Below are positions 23,806 to 34,078 of a stretch of DNA of 64,000 bases, piece after piece. The DNA is from Mucor racemosus. Its lineage: Eukaryota > Mucoromycota > Mucoromycetes > Mucorales > Mucoraceae. Each line of letters begins with the position of its first letter. The first letter of the stretch is position 1. Where the stretch lies: the NCBI GenBank assembly GCA_027405735.1, contig JAPEHQ010000018.1, positions 744,001 through 808,000 of the forward strand, written 5' to 3'. The notes under the pieces are model-generated. The model did no database searches. It was not told where the DNA came from and saw nothing but the letters and a program-made list of their open reading frames with translations. A program made the translations under genes and the position numbers.

Positions 23806-24840
23806 GCAAATAGTATTCATTAATAAGTGTATAATTACAACTTAAAGCTGATGATAGCTGGATTCCAAAATCGATTTACAAAAATGATCGAAAAATGATT
23901 CAAAAAATAAAATCGTTTAATGGCTCATGAACTGCAAAATAAGCTGAACTAGTGTATTAAATGTTTTTTATACAGTTTTGGATTTGCATGCATCTAAATA
24001 AAATTCAAAAGAATGTTTCACATTAAATTTTGCGTAAAATGCAATTGAAATTTTGGAGGTTTTTTGAAGATACACATCACTTTTTATAAGCATATTTTAA
24101 ATAAAATTAATGAAAATAATGCGCCGTAAAATTATTTATCGATCAAGCTATTGCTGAGCCTTCTAGCTACATTTTTCGTAAAGAAAACAAGATTTTTGTC
24201 AATTTTTTTTTTGAAATTCAAAATTTAGGATGAGGGTATACACGTCTTTTTTTTAGGGCATTCTTTTGTACACATTTTTGAGAATATCTCCACGAAAAAT
24301 CAATATTTTGAAAAAAAACTAAATTAAATCCAAGAGATCTCAACGAGGTCAATGACATGAATATAAAAAAAGTACTGCTCAATTTAATAAATATTTTGAA
24401 ATCTACTACAAAAAGATAAAAAAAATAAAAAAAAAAGTGTTCATATTTTTTCATACTTCAATATGTTATAAAGTGCTTTAAAACAAGCAAATTTTATTAT
24501 TAAAAGACGTTAGTATAGCTTAATTATTTATAAAGATATTTAAGCTTAAAGTTTTTGATTTTAACAATGAAATAGCGGTAAACATCTGAAACATTAACAC
24601 TAAAACCGTTGTATCAACAGGTAGAGATTGGATATTTTTGGATATGCGTTTTTAGATTATAGTTGGATATCTCATGTAGACTGATATATAATTTTTTCTT
24701 GGTGTTATTTAGTAAAAAAAAAAGTTTAGCAGACATGAAAAGTCGGACCCAGTTATAAAGGAAAAGCCTGATTTTACTCGTTTTTGAGCCTTTCGTGAGA
24801 TATAAAATAAATTTAGGAAAAGGTAGCATAATACGAACAG
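23806..24840 (-). repeat. dispersed repeat R1, copy 2
   Basis: Inverted relative to copies 1, 3 and 4. It extends about 170 bp beyond the palindrome (24674-24840), still matching copies 3 and 4 (the block around GTCTGCTAAAC and the ATATCTCACGAAAG end). It lacks the 257-bp insertion. Confidence 0.85.
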
Positions 24841-25099
24841 CTTCTATCTATTTTTCAGTGTCTAAGGTATATCATAAAGATATTTAGTATGAGATTAGCT
24901 ATAGAAAAGATAGCATCTTTAGTTTTTGAAAATTAGCAAGTTTGAAAATCAGCATTACTATTACATGTTACAATCAAGCTCTATAAATAAAATTATAATA
25001 AATCACTAAGCGTAAGTTTAAGAACCACATGTTACTGTGCAAGCATAATAATTTTGAACTGAAAAAAGAATTATATAATTTATTTGATATTAGTTACTC

Positions 25100-27492
25100 T
25101 TATTGTAGCAGGTCTGTGGAATATGGGTTATTAGTTTGATTAGATACAACTCGATTATTACTAGTGGCAGCATTGTAACTCCAATCATTGAATTGAGCCA
25201 TAAGATTTGGCTGTTGTTGCTGCTGCTGCTGTTGTTGTTGTTGAATTTGTAGCTGTTGTTGTTGCTGCTGTAATAATAATTGTTGTTGTTGCTGTTGCTG
25301 TTGTTGCTGTTGCAACTGGTATTGTTGTTCTTGTTGTTGAATTGCTGGTTGGTTATTATTATTGTCAGCTCTCTTTTGAAGAGCAGGAGAGGGTAACAAA
25401 TAGCGAGGTTTATAACGATTAATAAAAGCAGTAGGACTTTTATGATAAATAGAAGCAAGAGACCCAACGTGAAGCAAAAGTTCATCCAAGAAATTAGGAT
25501 CCAAATTATCACTTTCAGTTGTAATGGCAGGTTTATCAGATAATACTACAGCCTTGGCTGCTGCAGGATCGGTTGAGAGTAAACGCCAATAAATATAACC
25601 ACGATCACGCAGATCAGGATTATCTACTTCTTCTGTAGCCCATTTGAGAACTTTAGGTACCAATTCTTGACCAACTGTAGGTCTTTGTACGAATAATTTG
25701 ACGGTAGCTGTTAATAATGCTAATTGAACCTTTTTATCAAACCGTAAGTATTAAATTCAACATATTAATACCAGTACTTACTTCATAAGGTTCTTCCAAG
25801 AAAGTATACAAAAAGTCATCCAACAATTGATCAGCATTTTCAATTCTGTCAGCATACTGTCCGATAATCCAAATCATAGAGGCCTTGGCTTCTGGTTCAT
25901 CCAAATCATCCAAATTCTCGCAAAGGGTAGAGATAATGCTCTCATACTGATTGGGATACTTTCTAAAGATATCTCTAATGACAATAATGGCCTCTTGGAC
26001 GACATAGTTGACCTTGGTTTGAATCAATTCCAATAATGCAGCAATACATTTATCAGCTGCAGATTCGATTTTGACAGCCAATCTTCCAATAGCTCTGACA
26101 GCCTTTCTAACAAAATCAACATCGACTTCAGCAGCATATCTACGTAATTCATCTTGATTAATACCACTTTGAAATTTTATATCCAAAATAACTTACTCTT
26201 TCAATTCATTCAAAACAATATCCACGTTCTTATCATTTGCCAATCTAAAAATGATTTCCAATTTACCCAATTTGACACAAATGGGATCGTCATATTTACA
26301 AAAGAAAACTTTGATATCGTTCTTGAGGATTTCAGGTCTTCTTTGAATGATGAGTTGAATATTGCGTAAAGCAACGTATTGAACTTCATATCCGGAAGCA
26401 AGTAAAGTAACTAATGGAGGTCCTAATTTACGACACAACTGATTGATTTCGTCTTCATTATTCATATAATTCATCAGGTACATCATGACTTTTGTTGCTG
26501 TCAAAACGACGGCAGAATTAGCATGTTGCAAACGAGGCGATATACGTTCTGCAAGCATTTCGGCATCTTCGGATTCTTGAGGAACATAATACATGAGAGC
26601 TTCCAAAATATACGTTTGACCCCACCTATGGATGAAATGAGTTGATAAATATTGATCAAAAATAGATGAAAAAATACTTACTCTGAACATTCTCCCAAAG
26701 CAGCTACAAGTTTGCTTGCTATGGAATGATTCAATCTTAATTGGATGCTATCTGAGCGTTCTGAAATTTCAGTCAAAGCAGCGACGGCGTTGGCAACAAC
26801 CTAATTAACAAATTCAATTGAGTATGTATTCAATCATATCAATATAAAAACCTTACAGTTGGATTAGGATCAGCCAATAAATCTCTCAGCATATCAACAA
26901 AATGTTCGCTCTCTACTAGTACACGGTCATACATGTACAACTTTGCAACACATGTAGCAGCTGTCTTTCTAACATAAGGATCTTTGTCCCTCAAACTGTG
27001 TCGAAGTGGGTCAACCAATACATCGACAATTTTCTCGACCTGAATGTAACCCATTGTACGAATAGCCAAAGCACGAATAAGAGGGTTATGGTCCTCTACA
27101 TCCTAATAAACTTTTAGTAGCTGGCTCCTCGAGAATAATTGAGATTAATTTTACTTTGATAAACATAGAAATGGCCATTACAGCCATATCGGGTTTTGTT
27201 CTCGCATAATTGATAATATAAAGATAGACCATTTTCTTGATTTCCAAGACTGGAACTTGCATTACGTTTAAAATATCGGGAAATAGAGGCGACATATCAT
27301 TGCCCATGGTCATATTGGCTACAATCTTTTTCATAACAGTCTTTTTACGTTGGTGTTTCTGATCACGCTTCTCAGAAGTGAGCTCTGCTCGAAGTTCCTG
27401 GATTTTCCCTATTAGATTTTTATTAGATATTGCATTGGAAATGAGTTAACCTAATGGGACACACCTCTTTGAAAGTACTTTGCGTCAGACAT
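25100..27492 (-). CDS. AP-1/AP-2 complex beta-adaptin
   Basis: Large beta subunit of a clathrin adaptor complex, working in trans-Golgi/endosome or plasma-membrane vesicle formation. Exons 27465-27492, 27155-27408, 26857-27102, 26682-26800, 26197-26625, 25782-26139 and 25100-25729 total 2,064 nt, 687 aa, in frame. The Adaptin_N trunk is very conserved: [123 protein letters not shown]. After about residue 585 the protein is mostly polyQ and ends NPYSTDLLQ; no appendage (ear) domain is present. The first exon is only 28 bp. Beta-1 versus beta-2 cannot be settled by eye. Confidence 0.94.
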
Positions 27493-27688
27493 GGTTATTT
27501 AAGGGCTACAAAAACTTGTAAAAAAAAAGGAAGAGTACTCAAATAGCTAATATATAAAGGAGCCCTTTTAAATCTAAATTGGGTAATGGTATTGGTTGTA
27601 AGTAATCTATTTTTGTCACTCCGTGCAATTTCAAGAAGCAGGGTATTGCCTATAGCATGAAGCCGTGTTGCTTTTCTTAATTACTAAA
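27493..27688. promoter_or_regulatory. shared divergent promoter region
   Basis: 196 bp separate the start codons of the minus-strand beta-adaptin and the plus-strand TatD-like gene, so both promoters must lie here or overlap the neighbouring gene. No specific site was identified. Confidence 0.4.
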
Positions 27689-28796
27689 ATGTGCCAGTCA
27701 TCAGATATTGAAGCCAAGTTTTTAAATCATGGTGTACCTACTACAAAGGAAGAGTTTGATGAAGTATTGTTCAAGGATCTTTGCGATTCACATTGTCATC
27801 CTCATGATGATTTAGAGCAATTATCACGTATACCGCAGCTTAAAACTGGACATATTACTATTATGGGTGTTAGACAGGATGATTGGGATACTGTGTCCAA
27901 GGTTGCAAAACAGTGCAATCAAAATAACAACAGAAAATGCATTCCTTGCTTTGGTGAGAAGCTCTTATTTTTAAATTTTTGAGTTTCATAAACTAAACAT
28001 CAAAGCACAAATAGGAATTCATCCGTGGTTTTCACACTTTGTCATGACTCAAGAAGAATCTGAGAAAGAAGCAAACGATTATTACAATGGCATTCTCAAA
28101 TCATCTGATAAAGAAGAAGTGGCTGATATGATCAATGCCTTGGATAAACCATTTACATACGATACTTGGTACAACAATTTGAAGCAACGACTGATTGATC
28201 ATCCAGAAGCATTAGTAGGTGAAGTTGGTGTAGATAGATCAGCGCGACTTTTGCCTGGTGGATCAATTGAATGGCATGGTAATAAGCCTACTAATGTACA
28301 AACATCTATCGAGCATCAATTAGCAATTTTTGACATTCAATGCCAACTTGCCCGAGAGTTAAATCGGGGCATCAGTGTACATTGTGTGCAAGGTCAAGGC
28401 CATTTATTTACACATCTCAAATCGATATCTGGTCAATTCAGTACAAGACAGCTCAAGAAACTCAAAGTAATCCCAAATACATTGCGTATGTGTCTACATT
28501 CATATGGAGGAGCACCTGCTACGATTACACAGTTTTCAGAATTAAAAGGATTCGAAATCTTTGTTTCGTTTTCTGTGGGCATTAATGCAAGGCTGACGCC
28601 TGCAAAAAAGCTAATGGAATTAATTAAAACTGTACCAGAAGATCGTCTTCTAATCGAGTCTGATTTAAATAGTCCATTGGGTATGGATGAATGCATGATT
28701 GAAATCACAAAAATTGTAGCAGAGGCTAAGGGATGGACAATTAAACAAGTTGCAGAGGTTACAAATAGGAATTGGAAGAGATTTGTAAATTTTTGA
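27689..28796 (+). CDS. TatD-family metal-dependent hydrolase, Scn1-like
   Basis: Predicted TatD/amidohydrolase-fold phosphoesterase. Fungal members include the Cut9-interacting protein Scn1 of fission yeast. Exons 27689-27953 and 28015-28796 give 348 aa in frame; the splice restores CFG-IHPWF. Metal-binding landmarks: DSHCHPHDD near the N-terminus, GVRQDDWD, IHPWF, a conserved Glu in VGEVGVD, H in ISVHCVQGQG, H in MCLHSYGG, and Asp in LLIESDLNSPLG. I chose the ATG at 27689 (AAAATG context); the upstream in-frame codon at 27665 is GTG. Function beyond hydrolase family is inferred. Confidence 0.9.
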
Positions 28797-29414
28797 GCAA
28801 ACAAATAAATATTTACATTATATACAGGTGTTTTCATGGCAAATGTTGTTATTAAATCACTTATCTGCTTGTGTTGTGGTGACTGAAAATTCAACACCTA
28901 TTAAAAAAGTATGTAGCTCAACGTAGGGATCGTTTCTTTTTGCAGAATAAAAAATATGATTATATAATTTATATGTCAAGGTTTGCTTTTTCGTTGAGAA
29001 AAGTTGATTTAGCCTATTGCAGCACAGTTGAAAATTCTTTAGAACCTGGATTATGATATATCCAAATACAAAATTCCTTTCCAGATCAAAGAGTTTTTCT
29101 ATAGGATATTCGGATAAAATCCAATATCATTGGTATCTTTTCAAGTAAATAAAGAATTTATTATACTTCATGTAGCCAGAAATAGTTTTGTTTCTGCATG
29201 CTCGGCATGAAAGGAGTATTGAATTGGATTGCAATCAAGGAGATCTACCAGCATTTACATGACTGTTTCATCAACGATATGATGACGTACAACTGAGGAT
29301 GCTACAAAAATTTGCAATTTTTCTCCTATTTTCTTTGAATATATTCACCCTTATTTCTTCTAATTTCTTTCTTCTTGTTCATATTTATTTAATTTCATTA
29401 TATTATAGCACAAT
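28797..29414. other. intergenic, no gene seen
   Basis: 618 bp between the TatD-like gene and the Tra2-like gene. AT-rich, no repeat or RNA recognised; it should contain the downstream gene's promoter. Confidence 0.45.
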
Positions 29415-30479
29415 ATGAGTGAAATTGATAATACAGGTTTGTTGTCAATTAGAATAATACATCTTTAGTGTTTAAATCTAATTGATTAATGTTATTAGTT
29501 GATCAACGCGTTTCAGACGAAAGAGGACGCCGTTCTCGCAGCCGTTCAAGATCACGTTCTCCTGGTCGTGATCACAGCGACCACAGATACAGAAGCCGCT
29601 CTCGTTCAAGAGAACCAATGTAAGCAGTTCAGCCATTTTTCACCTAAACACACATACATCCACAAACATCCACAAACACACACACACACACACATTACAG
29701 TATCTTCTACTACAGACATTTTACAATATATTTTAATTAATTCAAACAACATAATATTCACAATATATAATATAATAGTCGTGAGGAAGAAGATATCAAT
29801 CCTGGTGATAATTTGTTCATTACCGGTCTTTCTATTAGAACTAATGGTGCCGACTTGGAAGAACTTTTTGTGAAATATGGCAAGGTAAAATTAAATGCCA
29901 TTTAAATCAAAATGATATAATTATACTAATATACAATTCAGGTCATCAAGGCTGAAATTATGTTTGATCCTCATACTCGTGAGTCTCGTGGTTTTGGTTT
30001 CATCCGTATGCAAAACTCTGATGATGCTGAAAGAGCCATTGCCGGTATCAGTGGATCTGAAGTAGATGGTCGTGTAGTTACAGTTGAGAAAGCCAAAAGA
30101 TCTAGACCTAGAACACCTACTCCTGGACGTTACTATGGTCCACCCAAGCGTGGTGGCGGAGGAGGACGTAAGTTTTAATAATTTCAATCAAGGATTTTAC
30201 CTTGTTTTCTAATTATTATTTTTTTTTATAGCAAGAGGCGATAGAAGAGAAGGCGGTAGACCTCCCCGCGGCGGTGAACCCAGATACGATCGTTATTACG
30301 AAAGATCTTATATGGACCGTTATGACCCTCCTAGATATGACCGTTACGAGAGAGATCGTTATGATCGTTATGACAGATATGACCGTTATGACAGATATGA
30401 TCGTTATGATCGTTATGACCGTCGTCCTCCACCACCAAGATATGATCCTTACCCTCCTCGTACAAGATCACCTTACTAA
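29415..30479 (+). CDS. Tra2-like SR-family splicing factor
   Basis: RNA-binding protein expected to act in pre-mRNA splicing. Exons 29415-29436, 29499-29619, 29779-29884, 29942-30167 and 30232-30479 total 723 nt, 240 aa, in frame. Order: short Arg/Ser domain (RGRRSRSRSRSRSPGR and YRSRSRSRE), one RRM (about 55-132) with RNP2 LFITGL and RNP1 RGFGFIRM, a linker RSRPRTPTPGRYYGPP typical of transformer-2 proteins, a Gly/Arg segment, then a tyrosine-rich tail made of repeated RYD(R) units and a final RTRSPY. The start exon is 22 bp. The RS-RRM-RS order and linker support Tra2 over a generic SR protein. Confidence 0.92.
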
Positions 30480-30776
30480 AGAGATTTAATACTGCTATAC
30501 AGTACTACTACATTTGATATAAACCAATTCAATTTTTCACTATCACTCAAACAATTACAATTCAACGATTAAAAAAAAAAATCTTTATAAAAACATAATT
30601 AATCAGTCTCTCCACACACAAATTGTCAGTCTACAATAATAGAAAGCAGTTTTACAAGCCAATATAATATTTGTATATACCTTTATTTATATTCATGTTC
30701 CATAGACAGTCTAGACATCATGATGAAACAATTCTGTTCCGATTTGCAACTTGCAATTGATGATACACATTTGATT

Positions 30777-30822
<46 letters not shown>

Positions 30823-31169
30823 AAATTGAGTGAATAACACATTTTAGATTTAAATATATACCAGAAATTGTTACAATAATCTCGCCATACCACAGAAACG
30901 CGTTGATAATACAACATGTGCAACATTCCAAAAAGATCATAAGATATACACTCGTAAACAATTTTTGATTCATTTTCATGAAGAATTTGTGTCTATAATA
31001 AATTACAATTCAGATATAGATTTTATTGCATTATTTAAACGTTTGTGTAATGCTTATAGAATTCTGGGATAGAGGTATATAGTGATTATCTTTTGTGCAA
31101 TTTCAGGCACAAGTCTGTCGCCCTGTTTGTGAGAATTGCGTAGTAAACAGTGAAATGAAAACAACTGCC

Positions 31170-31201
<32 letters not shown>

Positions 31202-31514
31202 AGAAAAATGAACAATTTGATCAATAATAAAGGATTTTTAGTAGCGAAATTGTTTTATAAAGATGATATTTAGCTTTGTATATATAATTAATACGATCCT
31301 AATATCGAAAGATTTTTTTTATCATTATTCTCGGGCAAGTATGTCGCTTATTTTTGAGTCATAAGCAAGGCAAATTGCCAGGGGAGTTTTATAATACAAC
31401 TGCCATACACGCACACAAAAATAGGTTTACTACTTGGAAACTTACTCTTACCAACTCTTCTTTTTTCTCCTTCATTGTAAATATATGTCCAAATTGTAAA
31501 AAAAAAAAAATAAC
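30480..31514. other. intergenic with two long homopolymers
   Basis: About 1 kb with no supported gene. T43 at 30779-30821 and A29 at 31170-31198, about 350 bp apart and in opposite senses. Short Lys-rich ORFs here are translations of the homopolymer. Confidence 0.6.
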
Positions 31515-33041
31515 ATGACCACAGCAAAGGTTAATCCACATAGACCTTATTATACACCTGGTCTTCATCACCATAACTATACCTCTTTACCTTCAAATGA
31601 TTCTATTCCGCTTTTATTATTAGAAGAACCAGACCATGCTCAGTTTAAGAGTTTAACAACTCGATGCACTAGTTTCGCCCTCTTAAAATACTTTGTTACC
31701 ATGTTGACAAGTCCATTTGAAGTGGGTACAACTCTTTTACAAGTGCAATATTCACCACATCAGGATGTCGAAGTATTCGGAATGCCTCAGCAGCTTGATT
31801 CTAGTTCAAGACTTTCTTCTTCTGTAAATATTCAAGGTTTTTATATAAATAAAACTTGTATTGACATTTGGTTTTCTTGATATAGATACATCAGTTTGAT
31901 GTAGATAGTGATTCAGAAGATGATGGCTTTTATCGACGACCAGAAGAAAGAACATCAATTGACACAATTCGTATCAGAACTGATAGTAATTCATTATCCT
32001 CAATTAGTGTATTTGATGATAAGAATAGACCTATCCATCAAATGGCACCAATGGAAGGTGGAGGTGTATTGGAAATCCTTAGTGCTATTGTGAAACAACC
32101 TACTGAAGGATGGAAATCGTTATTTAAAGGTTTTTATTAGTAGATTGAAATCATGCAATGTACTAATTAAACCGAGTTTATTAGGTCAAAGAGTTACTTG
32201 GGCATATGAAATGCTTCGTACCTTATTAAGGCCAACTTTAGAAAGTTCATTAAATGATTTATTTGGTCTTTACGATGATACCATTCCACTTTTACATTTG
32301 GATAATGTTACTCCTAACATTACTACATTGCTTGCCTCGCATCTTGTTGTAGGTGTATTATTAAGTCCTCTCGAAATTGTTAGAACAAGATTAGTTGTTC
32401 AATCAGCTTCACCTCTTTGTAGCAAATATAATGGTCCTATTCACGCTTTGAGAACAATGTTTACCGAGGAAGGTGGTATTCGTGGTGTTTATTTGTCTAA
32501 AAACTTGCTCCCAACACTTTTCTATCATTTGATTACACCTTTAATATCTTGCAGTACACCGCTATTAATTGCTCGCCTTTTACGTATATCAGCTGCAGAC
32601 TCGCCCATTTTATACGGTGCTGCTGAATTGACATTATCTACATTGGGTTTATTAATCTTGTTACCATTAGAGACCATCCGAAAGAGATTGCATTGTCAAG
32701 TGCCTGGAGAATTTAAATCAACTGTAGCTATCAGACCTCAGCCTTATCGAGGTGTTTTGGATGCATTGTATAAAATCATGAAGGAGGAAGGAACTCGCCT
32801 TAAGAGAAGCACAAAAACTGATGGCAGCAATAATAAAAAGAAAAACAAACATTGGATGGAGGACCATTCTTCTTCAGATAGCGATGTGGATCTGTTTCCT
32901 CAACATCAAGCTAACAAAACCAAAACTGTAACAAGTGCATGGGGTATTCGTGGTCTTTACAGAGGTTTTAGTATGCAACTTGCTACTAATGTCATGCTTT
33001 TTGTCTTTCAAACCGTGAATGGTCTTGATGGTAGAGAGTAG
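31515..33041 (+). CDS. Ugo1-like outer mitochondrial membrane carrier-fold protein
   Basis: Member of the SLC25 carrier fold resembling Ugo1/SLC25A46, which supports mitochondrial fusion at the outer membrane. Exons 31515-31836, 31905-32129 and 32185-33041 total 1,404 nt, 467 aa, in frame. Seen: a degenerate first carrier repeat (LTSPFEVGTTLLQVQY), a central LLSPLEIVRTRLVVQ signature, then LLPLETIRKRLHCQV, and GIRGLYRGFSMQL near the end. The carrier signatures are imperfect, as expected for a non-transporting Ugo1-type protein. An acidic/Lys-rich insert (about 390-430) interrupts the last repeat. The first 40 residues are hydrophilic with no presequence. Acceptor choice at 31904/31905 rests on frame maintenance. 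Confidence 0.82.
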
Positions 33042-34078
33042 AATATTTTTCATCATCAATAAATCTAATTTATTTCACCAAATGTTGCATAATTCAGGGT
33101 ATTTTCGAAATTTATGAACATGGTTACTTTATCATCAAAGTTATATGCTATTATCTAAACAATAATGGCTTTTGAATATAGAAACGCTCTTGTTTTGTAT
33201 CGTTTTTATAAATATCAATATCAATTTGGCAATAAAAACAGAGATGAGCGGAATTTGAATTAATAAATCATCGCCATCGCACCTGGGATGATTATTGTCG
33301 AATTTGACATTTCTTGAAAAAATTGAACTTTGAAGAATTGTTGTTCCCAAATACTCTATACGATTATAAAAACTTTGATAATTAAATTTATGTATTTTCT
33401 AGCGCTCTATTTGACTGTATTTTTTTCTATTGCTTTCACACAGAATTTGTTTCTGTTTTCTCACAAATGTAGAATTTCACTCTTTTGAAAAAAAGTCAAA
33501 AAATTGGGCTTGAAATCTTAAATTAAACACTTTCATATTAAAGAGGCAATTTTTGCGGTCATTTTCTTCTAATATATACCTTAGTGAAATGTTGCATTTT
33601 TTGGGTGAATTTTTGAATTTTGTCAAAATTGAGATTTTCCCCTTGTGTTGGTAAAGGAAAAATATGAAAACAATAATCGAAAATCAAAAATTTGAAAAAT
33701 CTGTAAAAGTGCAACACAATGAATGTATTGAACGAGAGCAATCGTTTGGTATACTTCCGAGCTCCAAAGACCGCCGAAAATCTTAAAAAACTGAAGGGTT
33801 TTGTAATGCCATTTCTGGTGATTTGATGACTTTTAGCTGTATATATACGCATATAATTGATCGATATCAAGTAGATTTCAATTCAATGCTATCTGTTAGA
33901 GTTAGCATTAGCTTTAAAAACACTTATCACATTTTATCAACTAAAAGTTGTTGGTGGAACCTCAAGATATTCAGTCTCAACAAGCCCATTCAACCTTCTT
34001 GCATTGCATAATAAAACCGGCTTTTTGTGCATTTTATTTCAACTATTGTAATCTTTTCCCCCAAATAATATTTGAGAT
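33042..34078. other. intergenic, no gene seen
   Basis: About 1 kb AT-rich. A short TCTAGCGCTCTATTT block near 33400 recalls one in repeat R2, but surrounding similarity is too weak to call a copy. ORFs such as 33559-33870 (minus) are unrecognisable. Confidence 0.4.

Larger units (their letters stand above)
18216..24673 (-). repeat. right arm of giant palindrome
   Basis: Inverted partner of 11361-16386. In + orientation it holds R2 (18216-20020), the uninterrupted solo LTR (20021-20317), a 3,041-bp DDE transposon (20440-23480), the motif-rich terminus ending CGTAGTG at 23805, and R1. It lacks the mariner and 257-bp insertions of the left arm and so preserves their empty sites. Confidence 0.93.

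Noticed and set aside
11361..24673. Palindrome as an assembly artefact
   Set aside because: The arms carry different, precisely bounded insertions and the centre is asymmetric, so a simple read-duplication error is unlikely. A head-to-head join of two alleles is still possible and is named as a refuting result.
25207..25422. Val/Ala-rich plus ORF
   Set aside because: Antisense of the polyQ tract in beta-adaptin.
27665..27688. Eight-codon upstream extension of the TatD-like gene
   Set aside because: It starts with GTG; the ATG at 27689 has a better context.
33559..33870. 103-codon minus ORF
   Set aside because: No family resemblance, AT-rich intergenic setting.
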